Part shown: positions 1 to 8,047 of the stretch, one piece after another
Numbering within the stretch: the stretch's first letter is position 1
How the letters are laid out: every line of letters starts with the position of its first letter
Origin: Candidatus Andeanibacterium colombiense
GTDB lineage: Bacteria > Pseudomonadota > Alphaproteobacteria > Sphingomonadales > Sphingomonadaceae
DNA length: 64,000 bases
NCBI GenBank assembly: GCA_029202985.1
Contig: CP119316.1
Span: 3,273,001 to 3,337,000, forward strand
Direction of reading: 5' to 3'
Notes under the pieces: model-generated
What the model was told of the DNA's origin: nothing
Database searches by the model: none
The model's input: only the letters and a program-made list of their open reading frames with translations
Made by a program: the position numbers and the translations under genes

Positions 1-7
1 GTTATAC
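1..7. promoter_or_regulatory. Edge-truncated copy of the cluster operator
   Basis: The window opens with GTTATAC, the right-hand core of the ATTGT-N3-ACAAT operator seen at about eleven other promoters. It lies some 50 bp before the start of the ligY-like gene. The left half is outside the window, so this assignment rests on position and a partial match only. Confidence 0.4.
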
Positions 8-59
8 GAAATTGTATTCTGTCGTCGCGCAAAGCGGCCATCCGGGAAGAGGTTCCGTC

Positions 60-1070
60 ATGATTATCGATTGCCACGGCCATGTCAGCGCGCCGGCGGA
101 ATTGTGGGTCTACAAATCGCTGCTGCTGTCGCACCGCGGCGAACACGGCAAGCGCTTCCCCGAGCTGACCGACGAGCAGATCCTGAGCTACACCAACAAG
201 AAGGAGATGGCCCCTTGCGGCCATCTCGATATGCTGGACCGGGCCGGAACCAACTACCAGCTGCTCAGCCCGCGGCCGTTCCAGATGATGCATTCGGAAA
301 AGCCGGGTTTTCTCGTTCACTGGTTCACCGAAGCGACCAATGACATCATCGCGCGCCAGTGCCAGCTGTTGCCCGATCGCTTCGCGCCGATCTGTGGACT
401 GCCGCAGGTCGCGGGCGAGCCGATCGAGAACGTGCTGCCCGAACTCGAGCGTTGCGTGAAGACGCTCGGCTTCAAGGGCTGCCTGCTCAATCCCGATCCC
501 TATGAAAACTCGGGCACGGAAGCGCCGCCGATGGGGGATCGTTACTGGTATCCGCTGTACGAGAAGCTCGTCGAACTCGACGTCCCGGCGCATATCCACT
601 CGGCCGGGTCGCGCTCGCAGAAGACGCCCTATACGCTGAACTTCCTGCTCGACGAGACCGTCGCGGTCTACGGGCTGATCCATTCGGACGTGTTCAAGGA
701 TTTTCCGGCGCTCAAGATCGTCTGCAGCCATGGCGGCGGCGCGATCCCCTATCATGTCGGGCGCTTCCATGCCTCGGCGCTGCGCCGCGGCGGCGATTTC
801 TATGAGGAAATGCGCAACATCTATTACGATACCGTGCTCTATTCCGAAGAGGCGCTGCGGCTGCTGATCAAGACGGTCGGCGCGGACAATTGCCTGTTCG
901 GCGCGGAGTGCCCCGGGGTCGGCTCGGCGGTCGATCCGCATACCGGCAAGACGCTCGACGATATCGCGCCGTTCATCACCGGCTTCGACTGGCTGAGCCA
1001 GGCGGACAAGGACAAGATCATGTTCGGCAATGCGATCAAATTGTTCAAGCTGGACCCGCCCAAGGCATGA
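60..1070 (+). CDS. ligY: LigY/LigJ-like amidohydrolase-superfamily hydrolase
   Basis: A 336-residue metal-dependent hydrolase of the amidohydrolase_2 (ACMSD/LigJ/LigY) group. The N-terminal DCHGH gives His6 and His8. Further likely ligands are His178/His180 (HIH), His224 (SHGGG) and Glu283 (GAECPG); glutamate at this last place fits LigJ/LigY rather than the Asp of decarboxylases. From memory the wording of its N-terminus and of the NPDPYEN and ECPGVGS blocks fits LigY, the C-C hydrolase that splits the ring-opened product of 5,5'-dehydrodivanillate, better than LigJ (oxalomesaconate hydratase); no alignment was run. The ATG at 60 is chosen because GAAGAGG sits 7-13 bp upstream. It overlaps the next gene by ATGA, so the two are probably translated together. 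LigJ-type hydratase remains the alternative. Confidence 0.72.
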   Translation: MIIDCHGHVSAPAELWVYKSLLLSHRGEHGKRFPELTDEQILSYTNKKEMAPCGHLDMLDRAGTNYQLLSPRPFQMMHSEKPGFLVHWFTEATNDIIARQCQLLPDRFAPICGLPQVAGEPIENVLPELERCVKTLGFKGCLLNPDPYENSGTEAPPMGDRYWYPLYEKLVELDVPAHIHSAGSRSQKTPYTLNFLLDETVAVYGLIHSDVFKDFPALKIVCSHGGGAIPYHVGRFHASALRRGGDFYEEMRNIYYDTVLYSEEALRLLIKTVGADNCLFGAECPGVGSAVDPHTGKTLDDIAPFITGFDWLSQADKDKIMFGNAIKLFKLDPPKA

Positions 1071-1732
1071 GCGAGACGACGGAAATCCTCGCGCGGCTCT
1101 CGGCGATCGACACTTGCGCGCTCAGCGATGCGCTCGACAAGCTCGGCCTGACTGGACAGGTCACCGGCCTGCGGCGCGAGAGCGGCACCGGACGGATCGC
1201 GGGCGTGGCGGTGACCGTCAAGCTCGGCACCGGCGACCCGCCGCCGGGCCCGCCGAGCCATCTGGGCACCAAGGCGATCGAGGCATCCGATGCCCACTCG
1301 GTGATCGTGGTCGAGCAGCGCACCGGGGTCGATGCCGGCTGCTGGGGCGGCTTGCTCACGCGCGGTGCCCGCCATGCGAATGTCCGCGCGGTCGTCGCCG
1401 ATGGCCCGGTGCGCGATATCGACGAGGCGCGCGAGCTCGAATTCCCGATCTTCACCAACAAGCTCACCTGTTTCACCGCGCGGGCCCGCGTGGTCGAGAA
1501 GGCGACCAACGTTCCGGTCGAGATCGGCAGCGTCACCGTGCATCCGGGCGATTACATCGTCGCCGACGATACGGCGGTGATCGTGATCCGGCCCGGGAAC
1601 GTCGCGCAGGTGCTCGCCGCGGGCGAGGATATCTGCGCGCGCGAGGCGGCGATGATCGCCGAAATGGCCAAGGGCACCAGGATGAGCGACGTGCTCGGCG
1701 GCAATTACGAACATATGCTCCGGACAATCTGA
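1067..1732 (+). CDS. RraA-like aldolase (HMG/CHA aldolase family), copy 1
   Basis: A 221-residue member of the RraA-like fold used by class II 4-hydroxy-4-methyl-2-oxoglutarate / 4-carboxy-4-hydroxy-2-oxoadipate aldolases (LigK, GalC). The family signature is visible: GGLL around 94-97, then VADGPVRD ending in Arg116-Asp117, which bind substrate and metal. Hydration of the five-carbon acid released by a LigY-type hydrolase gives 4-hydroxy-4-methyl-2-oxoglutarate, which such an aldolase splits into two pyruvates. That makes it a sensible partner for the gene before it, with which it overlaps by 4 bp. True RraA (RNase E inhibitor) is unlikely in this setting. Confidence 0.75.
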   Translation: MSETTEILARLSAIDTCALSDALDKLGLTGQVTGLRRESGTGRIAGVAVTVKLGTGDPPPGPPSHLGTKAIEASDAHSVIVVEQRTGVDAGCWGGLLTRGARHANVRAVVADGPVRDIDEARELEFPIFTNKLTCFTARARVVEKATNVPVEIGSVTVHPGDYIVADDTAVIVIRPGNVAQVLAAGEDICAREAAMIAEMAKGTRMSDVLGGNYEHMLRTI

Positions 1733-1733
1733 C

Positions 1734-2393
1734 ATGGCCGATGATACCAATGTCGCGCGCGCCCGCGCACTCGATACGGCGACTCTGTCCGATGCGCTCG
1801 ACCGGCTCGGGATCGCCGGCCAATGCTACAGGATCGTCGGGCGCGATCCCGCGTTCGAGCTGGCCGGCCGCGCGTTCACCATGCTGTGCGGCCCGGCGGC
1901 GAACCCGCCCGGAACGGTCGGCGACTATATCGACGATGTGCCCGAGGGCGGGGTGGTCGTGATCGACAACGGCGGGCGCGAGGATGCGACGATCTGGGGC
2001 GATATATTGACCGAGATCGCCCACCGCCGAAAGCTTGGCGGCACGGTGATCGACGGCATCAGCCGCGACGTGAAACTGTGCCGCGAGCTTGGCTACCCGG
2101 TGTTCTCGAAGGGCCACTGGATGCGGACCGGCAAGGATCGGGTGCAGGTCGAGAAGATGGATTGCCCGGTCAATATCGGCGGGGCGCGGGTGCAGCCGGG
2201 GGATATTCTGCGCGGCGATCCGGATGGGATCGTGGTGCTGCCGAAAGAACACGAGGACGCGGTGCTCGCCGCCGCCGAAGAGATCGGCGCGGCCGAGGAG
2301 CACATCCGCGCGGCGTGCCGCGGCGGGATGCGGCTTGACGAGGCGCGCAGGCAGTTCAAGTACCATACGCTCCAGACCCGTAAACCGGAGTAA
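1734..2393 (+). CDS. RraA-like aldolase family protein, copy 2
   Basis: A 219-residue second RraA-fold protein starting one base after the first one stops. It keeps GDILTEIA (89-96) and TVIDGISRD ending at Arg111-Asp112. The two copies are clearly diverged, so they may act on different hydroxy-oxo acids, or one may act as decarboxylase, since several family members do both aldol cleavage and oxaloacetate decarboxylation. Position in a four-gene run (LigY-like, RraA, RraA, dehydrogenase) supports a role late in ring-fission product breakdown. Confidence 0.7.
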   Translation: MADDTNVARARALDTATLSDALDRLGIAGQCYRIVGRDPAFELAGRAFTMLCGPAANPPGTVGDYIDDVPEGGVVVIDNGGREDATIWGDILTEIAHRRKLGGTVIDGISRDVKLCRELGYPVFSKGHWMRTGKDRVQVEKMDCPVNIGGARVQPGDILRGDPDGIVVLPKEHEDAVLAAAEEIGAAEEHIRAACRGGMRLDEARRQFKYHTLQTRKPE

Positions 2394-2400
2394 GCCCCAC

Positions 2401-3210
2401 ATGAAAGTCGCGGTAATCGGCGCCGGCGCGATGGGGTCCGCGGTCGGCGCGACCCTGGCCGCGCATGGCGCCAAGGTGCTGACCCCGCTCGCGGGACGTA
2501 GCGCCGCAACGCGAGCGCGGGCGGAAGCCGCGAATATGCGCGATGCATCGGTGGCCGAATGCGCGCAGTGCGATGTCGCGCTGTCGATCGTCGCAAGCCC
2601 GCAGGCGCTGCCGGTGGCGCAGGCCTTTGCCCATATCGCGGATCGCCGCGCGGTGTTTGTCGATTGCAACGCGATCCAGCCCGCGAAGGTGCGCGCGATC
2701 GCGGACCTGCTCGGCAATGTCGGCGTCGCCGATGCCGGTATCGTTGGCGGACCACCGGCGCCCGACGGATCGCGCGGGCCGCTATTCTACGTCTCCGGTC
2801 CCGATGCCGCCAAGGTGCTGGCGCTGGCGGATTACGGCCTCGCCTTCGAGCATCTCGACGCGCCGGTCGGCGCCGCGTCGGCGCTCAAACTATGCTTCGC
2901 CGGAACGTCGAAGGGCCAAAGCGCGCTGCTCGCGATGATGACGCTGCTGGCGGTGCGCGAAGGGGTGAAGGATGCTTTCCTTGAGCAGTTGGCCCAAACC
3001 AATGCCGGTTTCCTCGAATGGGGCGGACGCCAGGCGCAGCGGCTGGGGCAGGTCTCGGCGCGCTGGGCCGATGAAATGGCAGAGATCGCGCGCTTCGGTG
3101 AGGGCCTTACCGGCGATGCGGAAGAATTTACCGCGCTCGAAACCTTCTACGCCGCGCTGGCGGAGGATCCTGCCAGCACCGCTCTGCTCAAGAAAATCTT
3201 CGAAACCTAA
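2401..3210 (+). CDS. NAD(P)-dependent 2-hydroxyacid/6PGDH-type dehydrogenase with DUF1932 C-terminus
   Basis: A 269-residue protein. The N-terminus MKVAVIGAGAMGSAVG is a Rossmann dinucleotide site (GAGAMG at 8-13), as in the beta-hydroxyacid dehydrogenase/6PGDH family. The C-terminal half, with KLCFAGTSKG near 164-173, fits the DUF1932 domain that replaces the usual helical domain in a subgroup. It starts 7 bp after the second aldolase and is the last gene of that operon. Its stop codon overlaps that of the convergent gntR gene (TAA at 3208-3210 against 3207-3209). The substrate cannot be told; a hydroxy-oxo acid from the aldolase steps is plausible. Confidence 0.7.
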   Translation: MKVAVIGAGAMGSAVGATLAAHGAKVLTPLAGRSAATRARAEAANMRDASVAECAQCDVALSIVASPQALPVAQAFAHIADRRAVFVDCNAIQPAKVRAIADLLGNVGVADAGIVGGPPAPDGSRGPLFYVSGPDAAKVLALADYGLAFEHLDAPVGAASALKLCFAGTSKGQSALLAMMTLLAVREGVKDAFLEQLAQTNAGFLEWGGRQAQRLGQVSARWADEMAEIARFGEGLTGDAEEFTALETFYAALAEDPASTALLKKIFET

Positions 3211-3851
3211 CCCTGGTCGGCGATCGCGTGTTCCAGCGCGGTTTCGACCTCGGCGCGGGCGGCCGCGAAATCGGCCAGCAGCGCCTTGCGGTCCTGCTTC
3301 TCCAGCGCATCGATCAGCCGGCGTTCGGGGCTCTGCCCGGCGGCCTTGGGCAGTAGCGCGCGGTAGCGGTCGGTCAGCGTCCACAGCCGGATCGCCTCGC
3401 GCAGCAGCACCTTGTTGGGCGAAAGGTCGAACAGCGAGTAACGCAGCTGGGCGAGCAACTCCATCCACAGCTGGTAATCCCTGCCCTGGTCGATCGTGCC
3501 GAGCCGGTCGAACTGCGCGCGCAGATCGGCGATCTTCTCCTTGCTCGGCCATTCGGCGGTTTCGAGCAACTCGGCCTCGATCCAGCGGCGCAATTTGTAG
3601 AGCTGGCGCGCCTCGTCGATTTCGAGCGGAGAGACGAAATAGCCGCGGTTGCGGTCATGGCGCAGGAAGCCCTCGGTCGCGAGCAGCTTGAGCGCCTCGC
3701 GCACCGGCACCTTACTGCGGCCGAACCGCTCCGCCAGCTGGGTCTGTCCGAGGTGCTCGCCCGGCAGCAGCGTGCCGCGGACAATCAGGGTGCGCAATTC
3801 ATCCGCCACGAGATTGGGCAGTGAAGTGTTGGCCGTGGAGCTCTTGGTCAC
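3207..3851 (-). CDS. GntR-family transcriptional regulator (FCD/FadR subfamily)
   Basis: A 214-residue regulator, N-terminal winged helix first (LVADELRTLIVRG through RSKVPVREALKLLATEGF, the GntR helix-turn-helix), then an all-helical FCD-type ligand domain. The FCD part lacks the usual metal-binding histidines, so the ligand may be bound without metal. I use the GTG at 3851, since no ATG lies close in frame; longer in-frame openings to 3962 have no sensible start. It is the only regulator gene in the first 41 kb. FCD regulators classically bind short palindromes of the TTGT-N3-ACAA type, which is exactly the motif repeated at promoters throughout this region. It is therefore the best candidate for the regulon's repressor, itself sitting next to the site at 4002. 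Confidence 0.85.
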   Translation of the reverse strand: MTKSSTANTSLPNLVADELRTLIVRGTLLPGEHLGQTQLAERFGRSKVPVREALKLLATEGFLRHDRNRGYFVSPLEIDEARQLYKLRRWIEAELLETAEWPSKEKIADLRAQFDRLGTIDQGRDYQLWMELLAQLRYSLFDLSPNKVLLREAIRLWTLTDRYRALLPKAAGQSPERRLIDALEKQDRKALLADFAAARAEVETALEHAIADQG

Positions 3852-3892
3852 CTGTGAATCCGCATTTTCGTTGGCTTTTGTCGCCTCGTCAT
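3848..3892 (-). CDS. Possible 14-codon leader ORF ahead of gntR
   Basis: On the minus strand AAGGGGAC precedes an ATG at 3892 that opens 14 codons (MTRRQKPTKMRIHR). Its TGA overlaps the GTG start of gntR (GTGA). This gives a good ribosome site to a gene that otherwise has none, so it could work by translational coupling. Coding purely by chance is possible in so short a frame. Confidence 0.3.
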   Translation of the reverse strand: MTRRQKPTKMRIHR

Positions 3893-4001
3893 GTCCCCTT
3901 CTTATAGAAGGTTGCGCCCGAAACGCGAGGGTCCAGCGGCATCGACCACCAGAATTCTCCAACTTTGCCCATTGCGATAGAATTTAATTTCGCCTAACAC
4001 A

Positions 4002-4014
4002 ATCGTTATACAAT
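4002..4014. promoter_or_regulatory. Putative GntR operator, methyl-cycle/gntR promoter
   Basis: ATCGTTATACAAT matches ATTGT-N3-ACAAT at 9 of 10 fixed positions. It lies in the divergent region between gntR (start 3851) and the methyltransferase (start 4057). CCTAACACAAT just before it (3993-4003) may be a second half site. Confidence 0.6.
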
Positions 4015-4056
4015 GTCTCGGGGCGAGTCCCGGACGATGGAATTCGGAGAGATCAG

Positions 4057-5259
4057 ATGGCCGCCGCAGTCGACTCGCTAACCAAGGTGGAAGGCGCCAT
4101 AAACACCCCCGGGGAGCGCGCGATGGCAGGTGAAGGCCAGAACTTCCGTTTTTACGACAACCGGCAGAACTATCTGCTGTTCGTGAACACCTGCTCCGAG
4201 AAGTGGGTGGTGGCCGAACGGGTCGCGCGCGAGCTTGAGGCAATCGAGCCCCAGCAGCCCGCGCTGCGCTTCTTCGATGCCGGGATCGGCGACGGCACCA
4301 TCCTCGCCCGCGTGATCCGCCAGATGCACCGGCGCTACGAACGCCTGCCGTTCTTCATCGCCGGCAAGGAAATCAGCCTCGAGGATATCCGCCTGTTCCT
4401 CGACAAGGTGCCCGACCGGCTGTTCGAACATCCCGAAATGGTGATCGCGATCACCAATATTTCCTATGCCGACGCCCCGTGGCTCAGCCCGGCCAATCCC
4501 AAGGTGCGCGAGCGCATGGTGTGGAAGGAAGTGGCGCTGAAGGGCGCGACTTCGGCCGATTTCGAGCGTCAGATCCAGGAATTGCAACCGTTCCTCGCCG
4601 AGAACTGGACGACCACCGTCAACCCGACCACCGGCAGCATGGTGCCTGAAACCCCGACCGTTCTGGTGCTTTACCGCGACGATTGCCGCTTCCTGCTCGA
4701 CCGCGTGATCCCGAAGCAGGATGACCGGCGCGCCGATTACGATCTCGTGCTTGCCAGCCAGCCGTTCCGCCTGCGCGCCTCGGTGGAATTCAAGGCCAAG
4801 CGCGTGCTCGCGCCGCTTGCCCGGGCGCTGCGTGCCGGGGGGCGCCTGCTCGGCATCCATTCGGCCGGCAGCGATCCGGGGATGGAGATCGTCCAGCGCG
4901 TATGGCCGGGCGAAGACCCGTTCGTCACCTCGCGCCATGAGCTGGTCGAGGCGACCCGCGAGCAATTGGGCGACGAGGCGAGGGACTTCCTGTTCGAGCC
5001 GCTGCCCGCGGCGCGCGCATTGTTCCGCTATGAAATGCACACGCTGCCCGACGAGATCGACCGCGAGGCAGCGACGATCGGCACCTCGACCCTGCTCGCC
5101 GCGTGGAATGCCGCGGTCTACGTCTCGCAGATCGACGACGAACGCGTGACGGCCGCGATGTCGAGCCCGCAATATCTCGAAGCGACGCGCGCGGTGCTGA
5201 AGAAATACGGTGAACTGTGGTTCAACGACGAGAGCTATATCATCGCCCGCAAGCCGTGA
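4057..5259 (+). CDS. Putative SAM-dependent class I methyltransferase
   Basis: A 400-residue protein I cannot assign to a named family. The stretch FDAGIGDGTILARV (73-86) is a good class I methyltransferase motif I (DxGxGxG-like), reached after a hydrophobic strand. A later block (LAPLARALRAGGRLLGIHSAG, near 250-270) resembles the post-motif III segment of these enzymes. Strong support comes from context: it is first in an operon with metK, ahcY and an adenosine kinase, which make SAM and clear S-adenosylhomocysteine. The ATG at 4057 follows GGAG by 8 bp. Substrate unknown; a phenolic or carboxylic intermediate is a guess. It could also be a methyltransferase-fold protein with another activity. 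Confidence 0.65.
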   Translation: MAAAVDSLTKVEGAINTPGERAMAGEGQNFRFYDNRQNYLLFVNTCSEKWVVAERVARELEAIEPQQPALRFFDAGIGDGTILARVIRQMHRRYERLPFFIAGKEISLEDIRLFLDKVPDRLFEHPEMVIAITNISYADAPWLSPANPKVRERMVWKEVALKGATSADFERQIQELQPFLAENWTTTVNPTTGSMVPETPTVLVLYRDDCRFLLDRVIPKQDDRRADYDLVLASQPFRLRASVEFKAKRVLAPLARALRAGGRLLGIHSAGSDPGMEIVQRVWPGEDPFVTSRHELVEATREQLGDEARDFLFEPLPAARALFRYEMHTLPDEIDREAATIGTSTLLAAWNAAVYVSQIDDERVTAAMSSPQYLEATRAVLKKYGELWFNDESYIIARKP

Positions 5260-5307
5260 CCGCTTGACGGCCGAAAAACCCGATCAATTCGAAGCAAAGG
5301 CTAAACC

Positions 5308-6519
5308 ATGGAACGCGCCACCTATCTGTTCACTTCCGAAAGCGTCTCGGAAGGCCACCCCGACAAGGTCTCGGACCAGATTTCCGACGCGGTGGTCGAT
5401 CTGTTCCTGTCGAAGGATCCAGAAGCGCGGATCGGCTGCGAAACGCTGACCACCACGCAGAAAATCGTGCTGGCGGGCGAGATCCGCTGCAAGGGCGTGT
5501 ATGAGAATGGCGCCTGGGCCCCCGGTGCGCTCGCCGAGATCGAGCAGGTCGTGCGCGGCGTGGTCAAGGACATCGGCTATGAGCAGGACGGTTTCCACTG
5601 GGAAACGCTCGATTTCTCGAACAACCTCCATGCCCAGTCGGTCCACATTGCGCAGGGCGTCGATGCCAGCGGCAACAAGGACGAAGGCGCGGGCGACCAG
5701 GGGATCATGTTCGGCTTCGCCTGCGACGAGACGCCCGATCTGATGCCGGCGACGCTGGACTACAGCCACAAGATCCTCGAACGCATGGCGGCCGATCGCC
5801 ACAGCGGTGCGGCGCCGTTCCTCGAACCCGATACCAAAAGCCAGGTCACTCTGCGCTTCGAAGACGGCAAGGCCGCCGCCGCGACCGCGATCGTCGTCTC
5901 GACCCAGCACGCGAAGGGCTATGACGCGGGCGACAAGGAAGCCGAGCTCAAGTCCTATGTTCGCAGGGTGATCGCGGAGGTGATGCCGGCGAGCCTGCTA
6001 AGCGACGAGACCGAATATCACATCAACCCGACCGGCAGCTTCGAGATCGGCGGACCGGACGGCGACGCCGGGCTGACCGGGCGCAAGATCATCGTCGACA
6101 CTTACGGCGGCGCCGCCCCGCATGGCGGCGGTGCGTTCAGCGGCAAGGATCCGACCAAGGTCGACCGTTCGGCCGCCTATATCTCGCGTTACCTCGCGAA
6201 GAACATCGTCGCGGCGGGCCTTGCCCGGCGTTGCACGATCCAGCTCGCCTATGCGATCGGGGTCAGCAAGCCGCTGTCGCTCTATGTCGATACCCACGGC
6301 ACCGGCACGGTCGATGACAGCGCGATCGAAGGCGCGATCATGGGGATCGAGAAGCTTGGCGGGCTGACCCCGCGCGGGATCCGCACGCATTTGAGGCTGA
6401 ACAAGCCGATCTACCGCAAGACCGCCGCTTACGGCCACTTCGGGCGCAAGCCGGAAGGCGATTTCTTCACCTGGGAAAAGACCGATCTGGTCGACGACCT
6501 CAAGGCCGCCCTCGGCTGA
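5308..6519 (+). CDS. metK: S-adenosylmethionine synthetase
   Basis: A 403-residue, full-length methionine adenosyltransferase making SAM from methionine and ATP in the cytoplasm. Family marks are plain: SEGHPDKVSDQISDA near 14-28, GAGDQGIMFG at 127-136, and the GGGAFSGKDPTKVDRSAAY loop near 272-290. It sits 48 bp after the methyltransferase and 28 bp before ahcY. A metK inside a catabolic operon is unusual, as the housekeeping copy normally stands alone. Whether this is the only metK of the genome cannot be told here. Confidence 0.97.
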   Translation: MERATYLFTSESVSEGHPDKVSDQISDAVVDLFLSKDPEARIGCETLTTTQKIVLAGEIRCKGVYENGAWAPGALAEIEQVVRGVVKDIGYEQDGFHWETLDFSNNLHAQSVHIAQGVDASGNKDEGAGDQGIMFGFACDETPDLMPATLDYSHKILERMAADRHSGAAPFLEPDTKSQVTLRFEDGKAAAATAIVVSTQHAKGYDAGDKEAELKSYVRRVIAEVMPASLLSDETEYHINPTGSFEIGGPDGDAGLTGRKIIVDTYGGAAPHGGGAFSGKDPTKVDRSAAYISRYLAKNIVAAGLARRCTIQLAYAIGVSKPLSLYVDTHGTGTVDDSAIEGAIMGIEKLGGLTPRGIRTHLRLNKPIYRKTAAYGHFGRKPEGDFFTWEKTDLVDDLKAALG

Positions 6520-6547
6520 TCCCATAAGACTTTCAGGAGCTTACGAA

Positions 6548-7972
6548 ATGGCAAGTGCCGCCAAGATCGAACAGAACGACTACATCGTGAAGGACATCAG
6601 CCAAGCGGATTACGGCCGTCTGGAGATCGAGATCGCGGAGACGGAGATGCCGGGGCTGATGGCGCTGCGGTCCGAGTACGGCGCTTCTCAGCCGCTGAAG
6701 GGCGCGCGGATCACCGGATCGCTGCACATGACGATCCAGACCGCGGTGCTGATCGAGACGCTGGTCGCGCTGGGCGCCGAAGTGCGCTGGGCGACCTGCA
6801 ACATCTTCTCGACCCAGGACCATGCGGCGGCCGCGATCGCTGCTGCGGGGATCCCGGTGTTCGCGATCAAGGGCGAGAGCCTGGCCGAGTATTGGGATTA
6901 CGTCGCCGAGATCTTCGACTGGTCGCGTTCGGGCGATGACGAGCTTACCTGCAACATGATCCTCGACGACGGCGGCGATGCGACGATGTTCGCGCTGTGG
7001 GGCGCGCGGGTCGAAGCGGGCGAGACTTTGTTCGAGCCCTCGAACGCCGAGGAGATCGAGTTCGTCCGCGCGCTGAACGCGTTCCTCAAGGCGAAGCCGG
7101 GCTATCTCACCGCCAGCGTGAAGAACATCAAGGGCGTCAGTGAAGAGACCACCACCGGGGTCCACCGCCTGTACCAGATCGCCAAGGACGGCCGCCTGCC
7201 GTTCCCGGCGATCAATGTGAACGACAGCGTGACCAAGTCGAAGTTCGACAATCTCTATGGCTGCAAGGAAAGCCTGGTCGACGCGATCCGCCGCGCGACC
7301 GACGTGATGCTGGCAGGCAAGGTCGCCTGCGTCGCCGGCTTCGGCGATGTCGGCAAGGGCTCGGCCGCCTCGCTGCGCCAGGGCGGCGCGCGGGTGATGG
7401 TGACCGAGATCGATCCGATCTGCGCATTGCAGGCGGCGATGGAGGGCTATGAGGTCGTGACGATGGAAGAGGCGGTCCAGCGCTGCGACATCTTCTGCAC
7501 CGCGACCGGCAACGAGGACGTGATCACCGCCGAGCACATGAAGGCGATGAAGCCGATGAGCATCGTGTGCAACATCGGCCATTTCGACAGCGAGATCCAG
7601 ATCGCCGCGCTCGACAATTACGAGTGGACCGAGGTCAAGCCGGGCACCGACCTGGTGAAGTTCCCTGACGGCAAGCAGATCATCGTGCTGGCCAAGGGCC
7701 GGCTGGTGAACCTGGGCTGCGCGACCGGTCACCCGAGCTTCGTGATGAGCAGCAGCTTCACCAACCAGGTGCTGGCGCAGATCGAGCTCTACACCAAGGG
7801 CGACGAGTACCAGAACCAGGTCTACGTGCTGCCCAAGCATCTCGACGAGAAGGTCGCCGCGCTCCACCTCGACAAGCTCGGGGTCAAACTCACCACCCTG
7901 TCCCAGCGCCAGGCCGATTACATCGGCGTCCCCCAGCAAGGGCCTTTCAAGGCCGATCATTACCGCTATTGA
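6548..7972 (+). CDS. ahcY: Adenosylhomocysteinase (S-adenosylhomocysteine hydrolase)
   Basis: A 474-residue enzyme cleaving S-adenosylhomocysteine to homocysteine and adenosine, relieving product inhibition of methyltransferases. It has the CNIFSTQDH substrate block (near 80-88), the NAD site GFGDVGKGSA (about 265-274), CNIGHFDSEI and the family C-terminus ending KADHYRY. AGGAG lies 8 bp before the ATG. The operon order methyltransferase, metK, ahcY, nucleoside kinase makes a complete methyl-donor cycle except for remethylation of homocysteine, for which MetE-like genes lie further along the cluster. Confidence 0.97.
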   Translation: MASAAKIEQNDYIVKDISQADYGRLEIEIAETEMPGLMALRSEYGASQPLKGARITGSLHMTIQTAVLIETLVALGAEVRWATCNIFSTQDHAAAAIAAAGIPVFAIKGESLAEYWDYVAEIFDWSRSGDDELTCNMILDDGGDATMFALWGARVEAGETLFEPSNAEEIEFVRALNAFLKAKPGYLTASVKNIKGVSEETTTGVHRLYQIAKDGRLPFPAINVNDSVTKSKFDNLYGCKESLVDAIRRATDVMLAGKVACVAGFGDVGKGSAASLRQGGARVMVTEIDPICALQAAMEGYEVVTMEEAVQRCDIFCTATGNEDVITAEHMKAMKPMSIVCNIGHFDSEIQIAALDNYEWTEVKPGTDLVKFPDGKQIIVLAKGRLVNLGCATGHPSFVMSSSFTNQVLAQIELYTKGDEYQNQVYVLPKHLDEKVAALHLDKLGVKLTTLSQRQADYIGVPQQGPFKADHYRY

Positions 7973-7983
7973 GCATACCGACT

Positions 7984-8019
7984 TGCGATCCCGGCAATCC
8001 TCCTCCCGCCGGGATCGCA
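7984..8019 (+). other. Strong intergenic hairpin between ahcY and the kinase
   Basis: A perfect 12-bp stem (TGCGATCCCGGC at 7984-7995 with its complement at 8008-8019) carries a pyrimidine-rich loop, AATCCTCCTCCC. No T-run follows, so it is not a standard terminator. It may stabilise the upstream mRNA or lower expression of the kinase. The CCTCC loop could also pair with a Shine-Dalgarno sequence. Confidence 0.5.
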
Positions 8020-8047
8020 TCCAACTTGTGAAGGCGCGTACCATCCA

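Noticed and set aside
60..1070. Naming the first gene LigJ (oxalomesaconate hydratase)
   Set aside because: It shares the fold and several blocks with LigJ, but the N-terminal part and the accompanying LigX/LigW-like genes fit LigY better; LigJ stays an alternative.
5260..5307. SAM or SAH riboswitch before metK or ahcY
   Set aside because: Only 48 and 28 bp are available and no fitting stem pattern is seen; control by the upstream operator is enough.
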